Positions 31,819-42,441 of a stretch of DNA of 64,000 bases are shown here, piece after piece. Position 1 is the stretch's first letter. Every line of letters begins with the position of its first letter. Source of the stretch: Rhyacophila brunnea (lineage: Eukaryota > Arthropoda > Insecta > Trichoptera > Rhyacophilidae). Below the pieces are notes generated by a model. It did not search any database, was not told the origin of the DNA, and saw only the letters and a program-made list of their open reading frames with translations. The translations under genes and the position numbers were made by a program. Location of the stretch: assembly GCA_022495005.1 (NCBI GenBank), contig JAGYXB010000812.1, positions 62,001 to 126,000 of the forward strand, in the 5' to 3' direction.

Positions 31819-32147
31819 GGCACCTCAGTTGAGGCATGGTCTAAAAAGATGCGCGTGCCGAACGAAATATAATTTGTCATATGAATCCAACATGCGTCCA
31901 TTTAATATTCTGTTTATTGTTCTATTAGTAACAATAATAATATATTCATTGGCATGTTTTCTTTTTCAAGTAAATTGGTAACGTTTTTTAGTCATCTTTA
32001 CACGATTTAAGAATTAATACCCCCGTCGCCATCACGAAACAAATTGACGTGTTCACAACTCGACTTTCGCTGTCCGATTGCCAGCGAGTCCAAAATTTCG
32101 TCGCACTTATAGTTGAAAATTATTTGCCGTTTCACTTAAGTATGCTC
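31819..32147 (-). mobile_element. Family T MITE with both TTAA flanks
   Basis: TTAA at 31815-31818 and 32148-32151. Body GAGGCATGGTCTAAAAAGAT to CCGTTTCACTTAAGTATG. It is shorter than the 17.9-kb copy near its left end. Confidence 0.75.
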
Positions 32148-32151
32148 TTAA

Positions 32152-32371
32152 TATGATTGTAATTCCATACAAGGAATAATGTATGTATACCTAATACCAT
32201 AATAAAACGCCGGATCTGTGACCACAGAATCAATGCTGGAGTAATTTTCCATGCCCGCCAACAAAAACACAAAACACATCTACTATATTGATGTTCACCT
32301 GTAAAGTTTGGCGAAGAGTACCCCTTCGCAGGGTTGTAAATTTGTTTGGTAAATATTCACCAGCATTTATA
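32152..32371. other. Unassigned
   Basis: Nothing recognised. Confidence 0.4.
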
Positions 32372-32413
32372 CCAGTTGCGAAGTGTGGAGGTAGGCTGTT
32401 AAGATCCGATATC
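32372..32413 (+). mobile_element. hAT-M left-end scrap
   Basis: CAGTTGCGAAGTGTGGAGGT then AGGCTGTTAAGATCCG, cut off by the LINE 3' end. Its interior may continue past the LINE block at 33847. Confidence 0.6.
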
Positions 32414-32905
32414 TACTCTTCTTCTTCTTCCACCCTGTCACGTCCCAACATTGGGGCATAGGGCAAGCACAAGTTGGCGCCACTTCCCTCGGTCCATCGC
32501 CACTCCGTCCGAACGCGTCTCCCGCCATGTCAGACCTGCAGCACGTAGGTCGCTCTTGTAGCACCGCAGCAGGGTGAGAGAGGGCCGCCCACGGCGACGG
32601 AAACCTTGCGGCTGTGCCACAAGGGTACGAAGTGCCGCACTCTTTGGCGACATCCGGAATACGTGTCCCAGCCACGTAAATCGTCTCTTCGTGATAACTT
32701 CAATCACCGAAGGCTGTTGTGTCTGCTCACGAACTCGGGTGTTTGTAACGCGGTCGTACCAATGTACCCCTAAGATTCGGCGGAGACATCGATTCTCAAG
32801 GCTCGAAAGCCGAGACTCTTGAAGCTTAGTAAGATGCCATGTCTCACAGCCATACAGGAGCACAGGTAGCACGCACACAAGGCATTTGACAGTCCTCATC
32901 GTGAA
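32414..32905 (-). pseudogene. LINE RT C-terminus
   Basis: About 150 residues on the minus strand: VLPVLLYGCETWHLTK, LSSLENRCLRRILGVHWYDR, KRRFTWLGHVFRMS, FRRRGRPSLTLLRCY and WRETRSDGVAMDRGKW. This is the standard C-terminal series of insect RTE/CR1-like RTs. The 3' end is a (GAA)n tail (CTTCTTCTTCTTCC at 32408). It meets an oppositely oriented RT fragment at about 32905. Confidence 0.85.
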
Positions 32906-33175
32906 TCTATGTGGCAAATTCTGCTAGGTTATGGTGTCCCACGGAAACTGGTCGCCGTGATAAGTGCTCTCTACACCAATACAGTGTCGCGTGAGAGCAG
33001 CCGGAACATCTTCTGACCTCTTTGAAATCACGTCAGGAGTCAAGCAAGGATGTGTACATGCGCCCTTTCTTTTTATCATCATGATGGATTTCATAATGCG
33101 TAAGACGGTTTGCCCCAACAGTGGGATACGTCTACATCATGATGACACAACCGATATATCCGACATAACAACCTG
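32906..33175 (+). pseudogene. LINE RT palm fragment, opposite strand
   Basis: Frames give ESMWQILLGYGVPRKLVAVI, SALYTNT, then ITSGVKQGCVHAPFLFIIMM, matching RT motifs around the SGVKQGC/LSPxLF block before the YADD box. The YADD itself is not seen: the frame reaches GIRLHHDDTTDIS, whose HDD may be a decayed counterpart. Confidence 0.8.
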
Positions 33176-33846
33176 GAAATCAGCCAGCGTGGTATTGAAA
33201 GTTTTTAGACGGTTTGTTTTATTTTTGACAACGAGTTAAATTATAATTTTTGTAGAACTCGTCTAGAGAAAAAATCACCGCGCGCGCGACGCAGGAAAGA
33301 CATGCCCAATAATTTAAACACTACTTTTTGATATAGTTCAATAAAAATAGTAAATAATATGACACGGTGGTCTAATCGTCAGAACGCGCGAACCACGAAA
33401 TCAGTTGTCGATTGAACGCCGTTCGCGGAGCACGCGTCGTGTTTTAAACGCTGTGAAAAGTTCACAAACAAAACTACGTAAATAATATAAAATAATAAAA
33501 AAAAGTGATTTTCTAATATTTCTTTATACATGAAAGTGTGTGCGTGACATTATTGTATAAACTATTTGGGTATATTTTAAATAATCTGTATTTATTAAAA
33601 TTAAAAATATTAATAATAACTGACATTATGTGGATTGATCGATTACAAAGTGGCATACTATAAAAAATAAAAAAAATTTACTTACAATCAGTTTTTAGTT
33701 TTAAAGCATTTGACAATATTAAAAAACATAAAAATATTATCATTTCGCCGTATTAGAACAAGACTGCTGTATGTCAAAATCGTAGTATTGAGATAAATGA
33801 ATACAAAGATTTTTCCAAACTGTAAAATACAGAATATTTCGTAGAG
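33176..33846. other. Unassigned
   Basis: AT-rich, with a CG-rich patch CACCGCGCGCGCGACGC near 33277. No gene was recognised. Confidence 0.4.
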
Positions 33847-34035
33847 GTCATTGGCGAAGATACATTTACAATCATACTTATTTGTTTTCCTTTAAAATTC
33901 ATTAAGCCTTGCCTAAACCAAAGCATAATTGATAAAAAATATTATTCTATCTATAAAATATCAAAAATTACGTATGATTTAATGACATAATTTTAAATAT
34001 GTTATAGAATTATAGATAAACGAATATTTTTTTAA
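33847..34035 (+). mobile_element. hAT-M internal fragment
   Basis: ATACTTATTTGTTTTC to TTATAGATAAACGAATATTT. It contains the continuous ACGTATGATTTAATGACATA that is the empty site for the piggyBac-like insertion below. Confidence 0.65.
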
Positions 34036-35083
34036 CTTAAGGGCGGAGGTAGGCTTTTAAGATCCGCCATAAATTGTGCACACTAAACTTTATCAGTCAT
34101 ACGTATTTGTGTACATTGAACTAAGACTACAATTTACAGATAGTGTTGGTTAGTTTTTAAAAATCAATTAAACCCTGCCTAAACCAAACCATAATGGTTT
34201 TTGTATACTTTGGGCGATAAGACAAAGTTGTGCACACTTTTTGATTCATACTTGGTTTAAGAATGCATAATATTACACATATTGTCGGTTCATTTTTTAT
34301 GACCTGCCTAACCAAACTATAATATATGAAAAAGATTCTTAAATCTATAAAATATCTAAAATTACATATGGTTTAACCCATCGCGCCCTATCGGCGCCAA
34401 ATTGGCGCCGGTGTTACAGGATGCAGGACATGATGAAAATCAAAAAAAAATAATCATATTTTGAAATTACTTAATAATATATGTAGCTATCATTTTATGA
34501 TGTTAGTTATATACTACAGTCTAATATATTTTTTAAGAAATATTTGATTTATAAAATCTATTTTTATTTAAATTTGTCAAAATAATGATCAGTTCGCTAG
34601 GTATGAGGTGTTTGAAACAGTAAAAAACATAAAATGGCCCTCCATCTTCTAAATATCTTGAAGAGTATTATATTTAGCTCCAGTTTTAGTATATCTTCCT
34701 TTTATTATTTACTTCTATCATTGACTTTTTATCTATGTCATTTTGTATAAAAAAAGGCTAAAAAAACCCAAAAAACTATATTTGACATGTTTTTTTTATT
34801 CCACTTATACACAAAGTTTACTTAAAATGTAAATACTTAATAGAAAAATTCAAAACCTATAAATATTATAATGTAATCAGTGTGCCTTTTTAAGTGATCC
34901 TGAAAAATTAATTCTGTCTGGAATGGGTTAATGACATATTTTAAATATTTTGTAGATAAACGAATATTTTTTTACTATTATCTACAATGGCTTGGATTAG
35001 GCAGAGTTTAATTGAATTTTAAAAACTAACAAACACTATGTACACATTTTAGTATAACAGCCTACCTCCACTCTTCGCCACTG
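34036..35083 (+). mobile_element. hAT-M element carrying a TTAA insertion
   Basis: The left TIR is shortened to GGGCGGAGGTAGGC. The right end is CTCCACTCTTCGCCACTG. It is enlarged by the 551-bp insert at 34377-34927. Confidence 0.75.
34377..34927. mobile_element. piggyBac-like MITE
   Basis: TTAA on both sides (34373-34376 and 34928-34931). The ends are CCCATCGCGCCC and GTCTGGAATGGG; the outer CCCAT/ATGGG are inverted. A CGGCGCCAAATTGGCGCCG palindrome lies at 34392-34410. CCC...GGG ends with exact TTAA duplication fit piggyBac. It is non-coding. Confidence 0.85.
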
Positions 35084-35117
35084 CTATCGACCGCATAAAA
35101 GATGCAAACTAAGGTCA

Positions 35118-35137
35118 TATATATATATATATATATT
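35118..35137 (+). repeat. (TA)n microsatellite
   Basis: About ten TA units. Confidence 0.9.
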
Positions 35138-35261
35138 CCCCAATTAGAAGTATCTAATCTAATCTGTTATCGCGAGGGATGGTTTCCAATCCCGGTGTCC
35201 TAAAGAATTTGAATTTACATGCGCCTGTCAATTAAATACGTGTTCGCAGCCATGATTTATT

Positions 35262-35413
35262 CTGTTTACGTTGGGTTTAATTGAATTAAAAAAAAACACA
35301 ATCTACACGTCGTTGTAGTCTTAGTTCAATGAAAACAAACACATTTGACTGATAAAATTTAGTGTGTAATATTTATGTCAGAGATTTTCACAGCCTACCT
35401 CCACCCTTCGCCA
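35262..35413 (+). mobile_element. hAT-M right-end fragment
   Basis: GGGTTTAATTGAATT to TCCACCCTTCGCCACCG. The left part is missing. Confidence 0.65.
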
Positions 35414-35744
35414 CCGGTAGATGAAGAGAGATGTAGAGAATAATTTCGTAAAATAAAACAAAGAACCCAGAAACCACATCTGACATTTGTGTTCAAGTCC
35501 CGGATAAACTGTAGTACCTAAGTATTTCTACTACAGTATACTCTAGTATATAGCATAATTTCATTAAAATTAGACTGTGTTTTTATGAATTACTCCAGAA
35601 AAAAATTAGTTTCACCGTTGGATAGACAACTAAATAGTTAACTCAAAATTTTATTATTTTGAGATGTTACAGTCTCTAGAATCCAGATCCAGGTTTGATG
35701 ATTTTATACCTAACATTGGATTATCTACCAAGGACATGGTGACT
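35414..35744. other. Unassigned
   Basis: Nothing recognised. Confidence 0.4.
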
Positions 35745-36320
35745 CAGTGGCGAAGGGTGGAGGTAGGCTGTCAAGATCTGCCATAAATAGTACACACTAA
35801 ACTTAGTCAGTCAAACGCGTTTGTTTTCATCGAACCAAGACTACAATTTACAATGATGGTGTCGGTTGATTTTTTAAATTCAATTAAACCCTGCGAATAC
35901 CAAACCATTATAGATAATAGTCAACAAAATACTCGTCTATATATAAAAAATCTAAAATTGTGCCATTAAATCATACGTAATTTTAGATATTTAGATAGAA
36001 TAATATTGTGCATATATTATGGTTTGGTTTAGGCAGGTCAACAACATGTGTAATATGACTAATATGTATTCTTAATCCAACAAAAACAAATAAGCAAGAA
36101 TGAAAAAGTGTGCACAATTTTGTCGAATCACCCAAAATATACCAAAACTATAATGGTTTGGTTTAGACAGGGTTTAATTGATTTAAAAAATAAATAAACA
36201 ACACCATCTGTAAATAAATTGTAGCCTTAGTTCAATAAAAACAAATACATTAAACTAACAAAGTTTAATGCGAACTGTTTATGTCAGATCTTAGCAGCCT
36301 ACCTCCACCATTCGCCACTG
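35745..36320. mobile_element. hAT-M MITE, complete
   Basis: CAGTGGCGAAGGGTGGAGG to CTCCACCATTCGCCACTG. The flanks TGGTGACT and TGGCGTAT agree at five of eight places, so the duplication is weak. Confidence 0.8.
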
Positions 36321-37136
36321 TGGCGTATAAAACTTGTCCTTCTTCAAAACACTAAAACATCAGTAAACAAAAATATAATATATATTTTTATGAATAGTAA
36401 TAGTTGATAATTTGAAAAAACATACATTATTTATAGAATGTTCAAAACAGTTAAGTAAAATTTACAATTGCATGTTATTTAAATTTGAAATCGATTTAAT
36501 AATCAATTAGATAACATATGCACTTTGTAAGCATTCGTTTAATCTGCAGTGGGTACATAACTAAATTATCATAATAAAAAAATCAATAAAACAGAAGAGT
36601 TTAAAAAATTATTCTAATACAATTACTTAGGTGAAACTTAATTCAAAATGGATAATTCAAAACACCTGTGACGGATTTAATTAATTTTGTGTAAGTACTA
36701 AAAATAATCCAGACGGCACTCTTTGGTTTTTTTATATACCAGAGATTAAGTTCAACAACTTTATGTTATAATATAATATATATAAGTACTTATATATTAT
36801 ATTATTAAGTTACGACTGGCTGCTGAATATAGGCATCCAAAAATCAAAAATAGACGACGAGATTTACAAAAAAATGTCGTAAGGATGAATCATTCTTTTA
36901 TGGCTGGCAATAATTGGGGACAGGTTTACACGTCTGGCCACGTGCCGTATAAAGCAACGTCCACTTTTTGACAGGATCATAGACAACTGGACCTTTTAGA
37001 ACGGACATAGACAATCCGCATTTGTAGTATATTAACAAAATAAATCAACTGTGAAAATAACAATAATATTGAAAATTGTATAAGATACATAAAATAATGT
37101 AGTTATTTCAAATACGTAGGATTATCAAATAAGAGG
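36321..37136. other. Unassigned, possible coding relic near 36815-36970
   Basis: The plus-strand frame from about 36814 reads LRLAAEYRHPKIKNRRRDLQ and then MNHSFMAGNNWGQVY before a stop. It looks like a piece of a transposon protein but I cannot name it. The rest is AT-rich. Confidence 0.3.
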
Positions 37137-37255
37137 TATATACCTATATATTTAATTTTAAAATCAATAAGTTGAATGTGTCACGAGCTTTACGGCATGT
37201 TACACCATATTGTTAGAACCACATAATACCGTCCAGATCAAAAAAATCATCAATA
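37137..37255 (-). pseudogene. Mariner transposase relic 2, C-terminal part
   Basis: The minus strand gives DLDGI then WF-QYGVTCRKARDTFNLL, colinear with 37831-38340 once 37256-37830 is removed. The catalytic Asp of the QDGAT box is mutated. Confidence 0.75.
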
Positions 37256-37830
37256 AACCATTTCTTTTATTCAACGAAAAATTCACAAGATTTTGAGAAT
37301 GTAACATTCCATATATTGAACATACATAACTTGAAAACACCTCAGATATATACCTACCGACTAGAAAAATCATATTTTAAAAAAATAAGATGCTCGACTC
37401 TAGTGGGTATATGAAGCGCCTAGTTTCAAAAGCCCCTAAAACGACTTCATGTAGTTCTGAGAAAAATGAGAAAAACGATTTTAGGTAAGTTTTGAGAAAA
37501 ATGAGAAAAAGTCATTTCTATTAAATTTGTGAATTTTATTTATTTATTTTGTAATTCATTGCATTCTAAAGAGTATTTTGGCTTTCCATTTTAGGGGTAT
37601 TTGAAAAGCACACCCTACCATTTTAGCGGGTTTTGAAATGTACCCTAATTTTTGACGTATGTATTGACGATTATACGTATTGATGGTTTTTGGCATTTTT
37701 TCAAGTTCAATCTTTGGCCATCATATAGGTAATACAGATATCCATATAAATACATAAATACATAATTAGGGGCTTTTGAAACTAGGCGCTTCATGTATAG
37801 AGGTGTTTTCGAGTTATGTATGTTCAATTT
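37256..37830. mobile_element. Composite insert in mariner, SINE-B-like body with W
   Basis: It interrupts the mariner coding between the TCATC of 37255 and TTTTCTACAGCG at 37831. It begins ATTCTTTTATTCAACG-like, carries ACATAACTTGAAAACACCTC of the SINE-B body, and ends in its complement AGTTATGTATGTTCAAT, enclosing family W. Confidence 0.6.
37408..37800. mobile_element. Family W MITE, copy 2
   Basis: TATATGAAGCGCCTAGTTTC to GAAACTAGGCGCTTCATGTA, inverted relative to 27447-27845. The interior keeps CTACCATTTTAGCGGGTTTT and GATGGTTTTTGGC. Confidence 0.8.
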
Positions 37831-38340
37831 TTTCTACAGCGTTCTCTACTGACAGTAACTGCGTTGCCATTTTCGTTTTCAAAACAGTCCAATTACAACT
37901 GTACACCATAAACCACACCAAACTGTTAATTGTTGTGTATGTAAAGGTGTTTCAAGAATAAATGTGACAATTGTGCTTATTTACGGAGCCATTTAACCAA
38001 AAATGAGCTTCAACAGAATCATCACTGTAGCACAATCGCCAAAATTTCTACGCACCAAATGGTTATTTTGGTCTAAGCTTTCTTGCGTTAACTGTATTTT
38101 ATGAACCTTCAAATAATGCAAATCTTTATGAAGAATATTCCATGTAGATATAAGAAAGTCCAAGTTCTCGAGAACGACGCGAAATTGATTGTTCTGGATT
38201 TTCATCCACACTTTTGAGTCTCAACATTGATATTTTCAGCAGTGCGTTTACGTTTTTGACGAGTTGGATTCTTAACATCGCAAACAATAACACTTGACTT
38301 GAATTTTCCAATTAAATTACGAACAGTAAGCTCTGTAGAG
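37831..38340 (-). pseudogene. Mariner transposase relic 2, N-terminal and middle
   Basis: Pieces on the minus strand: VDENPEQSISRRSRELGLSY, LHYLKVHKIQLTQE, RRNFGDCATV, then after a shift a VNKHNC segment. They align with the mariner at 14-15.7 kb. Several frameshifts, and DD34D cannot be completed. Confidence 0.8.
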
Positions 38341-38660
38341 AGTTAAGAATTTATAAAATAGCGTTCACCCAAACTCACCCTCACGCAAGTGGAATATATC
38401 AACACCCGAAGCGATTTGGTTGAACACAGTTATCGCCCTCCCAATTGGCATTACCAGTGGCAGTTTGGTTTTGCATCAGTTGTTTATTATTGGGAGAATA
38501 AATAACTGATGCTCTCTATTTTTAAGATAGTTTTCAGGGACACACAGGTCAACACTGGCCAGAATGGTAGTCGAAAAATACGTAGCTAAATAAAGATCTC
38601 TTCTAAATTGCAGACTGCAGTATGTAAGCATACCTAAGAGAATGTCAGTTGGATAAAGCC
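38341..38660 (-). pseudogene. LINE C-terminal fragment (CR1-like)
   Basis: The minus strand reads YGYYSWLYPTDILLGMLTYC, LQFRRDLYLATYF and VPENYLKNREHQLFILP. The last segment matches 53046-53237 (VPDNYLRNREHQLFVLP), so both are from one LINE family. It looks like the final domain of CR1/L2-like RTs. Confidence 0.65.
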
Positions 38661-38685
38661 ACGAATAGTATCCATACAACCTCCT

Positions 38686-38723
38686 CCCATTCCCTGGTGG
38701 AACCCTCTCCACCAGGGAATGGG
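38686..38723. other. Perfect 16-bp hairpin
   Basis: CCCATTCCCTGGTGGA (38686-38701), 6-nt loop, then its exact complement (38708-38723). Much more stable than the surrounding AT-rich DNA. Confidence 0.9.
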
Positions 38724-38727
38724 ACGA

Positions 38728-39110
38728 CTGGCCTCCGGACAATTGGACGCCGCACTGTCGTAGACTCGTGTAGACGAGGTATTTTAATCAGTTTCTATCT
38801 ACTACTTAGTAGTTTGAATTCATTTTACTCTTAACATAATGTATTCTTTATCGCGGATTGAGAATTACCATGCCTAAGGCTTTATATTAAATAAAAAACT
38901 CTTTTTTCGTTGGAACTAAACATATGCACGATTAAATCATTGTTTACGTCTGCATATTTACATTCTTACCAACTATTAAATCATAATATAATCATTGAAG
39001 TATAAATAATAATATTGAATATTTTTTAAAATACCTATAAGTACCTAACGTCTATTTATTTTCGAATTCCGTGGCGTCCAGTTGTCCGGTGCCAAATCGT
39101 CCTAGACCCT
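38728..39110 (-). mobile_element. Family U TIR element, copy 1
   Basis: CCGGACAATTGGACGCCGCA at the left and GTGGCGTCCAGTTGTCCGG at the right. It is inverted relative to 48485-48895 and keeps AAGTAGTAGATAGAAACTGA and AGGCATGGTAATTCTCAATC (both read on its minus strand). Confidence 0.7.
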
Positions 39111-40250
39111 GTCCGCCATAAGGCCATACTTCAGAACTTCATAAAGAATGTTCAGTCAAAGCAACTGGAACAGGGAGGAAGTTATCAAATGAGGCCATGA
39201 CCCGCCAAGGGTTGTAGTGCCATAAACATAGACTATAGATACATCTAGACGCCACCCGTTGCATTGTTAAATGAAGCTACGTGCCGTGCGTTTGGTTTGT
39301 GGGCGAGCGAACGCATTCGCCTACAAATGTTCGACAACATAGACCATTTCGCTAGTGCTCGCCCAAAGTGCTCGCACTAGACGCTCAGAATTAAAATATA
39401 ATTTTCATTTTTTTTACGTTATATAGTATTTTTAAGCGGTCAAAATGCAACCATTAGGTAAAGATATCCATAATTTAAGTTATTTTAAAGAAACACTAGG
39501 TCACTGATATTAAAATATCCTATGAAATATTCCTATGAAACGTAATACCATCTTCTTGCTTATCAGTACGGCTACCATATTTTAATACAACACGCAGAAC
39601 CACCTTTCCTACTTAATTAACTAAAAATATATACCACTGACTTTATGTTTAACACAAAAAATAGCAAATTTAGCAAAACGAACTCGCAGATTATCGATGC
39701 TACATGAAGCGATTCACCACGATTTGCCAGCGATACTTTTGGGAACTGACTCAAAAATATGTAGACCTTTTATCTTACTCTAGCGCGTGTCGCAGAGATT
39801 ATAAGGGTGCCGAATACTTTCTCACTCGCGCTCATGCATCGTTTTTGTTCAGGCCTTGATACGCCATAAACGATGATTTTTTTGTAAATCGAAAATGTGC
39901 CGTAATAGTGAACTATAATTCGTATTAAAATATGTAGTTTAATCTCTCTGATAATATACCTACACGGTATAAAACAGTTTACGCTTGTCAGTTTTACATT
40001 GTGCTATTACGTGATTGGTTAGACAATAATAATTCATTCATTTTGTTTTATTAGTAAACAAAAAATGAATTGATAATATGAAATCTCTCGCCGGACGAAA
40101 AACTACTTTTGAAATAATAATACAAACAAGCTGGTATTTATAAACATATTATTATTATGCCAATTGACAGACGCTCGAAACGACACGGTGTCCGAAAAAT
40201 TACGACATCGAAAGCGGTCTAAAGTTTTATGTATTTTCTTTTTGATTTTT
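39111..40250. other. Unassigned, one dispersed repeat
   Basis: 39765-39865 pairs with 3915-4040. 39120-39240 has a faintly LINE-like reading with stops. A GC-rich patch CTCGCCCAAAGTGCTCGC lies near 39357. No gene was found. Confidence 0.4.
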
Positions 40251-40320
40251 TTACACTCAATCGACCGTATTGTTCTAGCTTTGTTTTTGTTCAATATGTA
40301 GGTAACATTAAATTCATTTA
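40251..40320 (+). repeat. 70-bp direct repeat, left copy, flanking X
   Basis: TTACACTCAATCGACCGTAT to ATTAAATTCATTTA. The right partner is 40817-40889. Confidence 0.85.
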
Positions 40321-40321
40321 C

Positions 40322-40816
40322 CACCACGTTTTTCTTAGCTCGTATTCTTGTTTGTCCGGTGGTTGTTTATCCAGTACAAATCTTGCAATCGATTTTTAAC
40401 TAACTTTCCGACTAGCTAGACATTTGAAACTTTTAGAATATATCAGAACACGATGCCAATGCATTCTTTTAATACTTTTAGCCATCTTTAAGTAGAATTG
40501 AATTCATTTTCAGTTAATTCTGTTTTGTATGAAAAGTTATTTCGGAAGAAATCCGTAATCCAATCCACTATTATTGGTTGCTAAGGGGTGGTCCTAGCAA
40601 CTAAATTATTAATATATACGTGCGTTACTATAGAAATCAAAATGACATTTCAGTATTCTATATTTGTTTGTTTGTTGCAGAATAGCAAAAAAATGATTTG
40701 TTGACAATTGCCTTATTTGTCCTAAATTATTAATACATAGAATTGTCAAGTTTATATGATTCAACAGAAAATTTAAAAACGTGGTATATAAAAAGTTCTT
40801 TTTATCTTGTAATTAT
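40322..40816 (-). mobile_element. Family X transposon, copy 5
   Basis: CACCACGTTTTTCTTAGCTC to TTTTTATCTTGTAATTA, with TAGCAACTAAATTATTAATA retained. Bracketed exactly by 70-73-bp direct repeats. Confidence 0.75.
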
Positions 40817-40889
40817 TTACACTCAATCGACCGTATTGTTTTAGCTTTGTTTTTGTATAATAATATGTTGGTAACATTAAATTCATTTA
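40817..40889 (+). repeat. 73-bp direct repeat, right copy
   Basis: Same sequence as 40251-40320 with a few changes and a 3-bp indel. Confidence 0.85.
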
Positions 40890-40959
40890 TTTTTATATTA
40901 ATTCTCCGTGGTTTTCTCTCCCATGGCAATTTTCGATTAAATAAAGCCAACTCCAAAGA

Positions 40960-41195
40960 CAAGAGACAATAAATAGAATTCCGATAGGCAATATTCAATA
41001 CACTACAATTTGATGCAGGGTTTTGAATGTGTGAGAGTCCTACGAAAATGAACCACGAGCAGTTGTCAGTATTCGACGTATGACGTATTCTTGACACGTG
41101 TTTAAATTTATCTCGTATTCTTTCTTACTCAAGATCGGTTGCCTGGTTCTCCTTACCCGTTAGGTATTTCATTTCCGATTATTTCTGAGTTCCCT
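40960..41195 (-). repeat. Family V fragment
   Basis: GATAGGCAATATTCAATACA to GAGTTCCCTGG, reversed relative to 27045-27345, with an internal deletion. Confidence 0.6.
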
Positions 41196-41639
41196 GGTCA
41201 ACTCAGTAAACTTAGTCAAAGCTCACTTGAGAGCGCGGCGACATCAGTCTTGGTTATCTGTTCCTGAAATATTACCAGGCATAAAAACTGCATATGGTTC
41301 AGACCCAAACGTAGGGTCTCATGATACGCTCGATTAAGACCGAGCGAGGTGCGGGGTGGGTTGGTTTGGTGGGCTCATTATTCGTGTTGTGAACATCAAT
41401 CAGGCTTTAAAAAAATGTGGTGTCTCATTGCGGGCGTGAAGACCTATTCACATAGTTTTGTATATCCCGTAATGTTTTACATTTGTTTTTGTATTATATA
41501 TATCATTAAATTCATTTATTTTTATGTTATCCACACTTCGAGTCCTGCCTGACTTGCAGCTATAACTAAGGATGATCACCTATGAGTGGTTAACGAAAGC
41601 GCATGGCCTAACGGTTATAATTATTAGGATCACATCAAA
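41196..41639. other. Unassigned
   Basis: No gene recognised. GATACGCTCGATTAAGACCG near 41323 is not repeated in the window. Confidence 0.35.
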
Positions 41640-42045
41640 ACTCGTCTCGTTTGCAACGTGTCGAATACGTCGATGTGACGTCATCGTTATTCACAAAACA
41701 CACGTTGCCAAATGGAGCGCCGCAGATTGGTCAAATGCGACTTTTTAGCTTAAAAAAACATCTAGTGCTGCTATCAACCAATCGCATGCATCTCGGGCTG
41801 CGAGTCGAAGACGCCAGAACGCATACACACACCTACGAATTGGTCATTCCTATGCAGGTCGCCGCTTCCAAATATTTATACGTTTCGAGAAGTTACGTGC
41901 AACTGTTGCTAGGTGTAGAAGGTTTGATTTATGGATGTGCGGCAGACGAGGCGAGTTTATACACGAGAGCCGGCTTAGACATGCCGCATCGGAATGTTAA
42001 AACAAACATTGGGTGCCTTAGTTGCACCAATTTATGAGTGCCACA
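41640..42045 (+). other. GC-richer island with CRE palindrome and a doubtful 128-codon frame
   Basis: Composition is visibly less AT-rich than the surroundings. TGACGTCA lies at 41675-41682. A frame of 128 codons (41651-42037) starts MQRVEYVDVTSSLF and includes HTHTYELVIPMQV, with no known motif. It could be a chance frame, a relic, or a promoter-proximal region of an unseen gene. Confidence 0.3.
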
Positions 42046-42441
42046 ATATGTCTTCCAGTTAACACAGGCGATGTGTGTCGTAGAATGCCGAGAGGAGTGT
42101 GGCCAACCGGTTGAAAAGGCTATTCGAGAGCTAAATCATCCAGGCCACAATCTTCAGTTATGAGGTTATTTATTTACGCAAATAACTTACTATAGGCATG
42201 TCTCGTCCATGTCAACGTTTTATATTTATTAAATAAATTACTTTGAATTCACCTGTGTAGGTCTTCCAATTAACCTATGGGAAAATACTACCCAATTAGC
42301 GATTTTTTACGAATACAGGATGTGAACCTAGCTGAATAGTAATTGGGATCCGGGTTAATTCCATTTGCATTACTTCAAAAAGGTTTTATTAGTTGACAAG
42401 ATTCCAGGAATAATAATAATGATTAACAGTTTACTGCAAAG
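42046..42441. other. Unassigned
   Basis: Nothing recognised. Confidence 0.4.
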
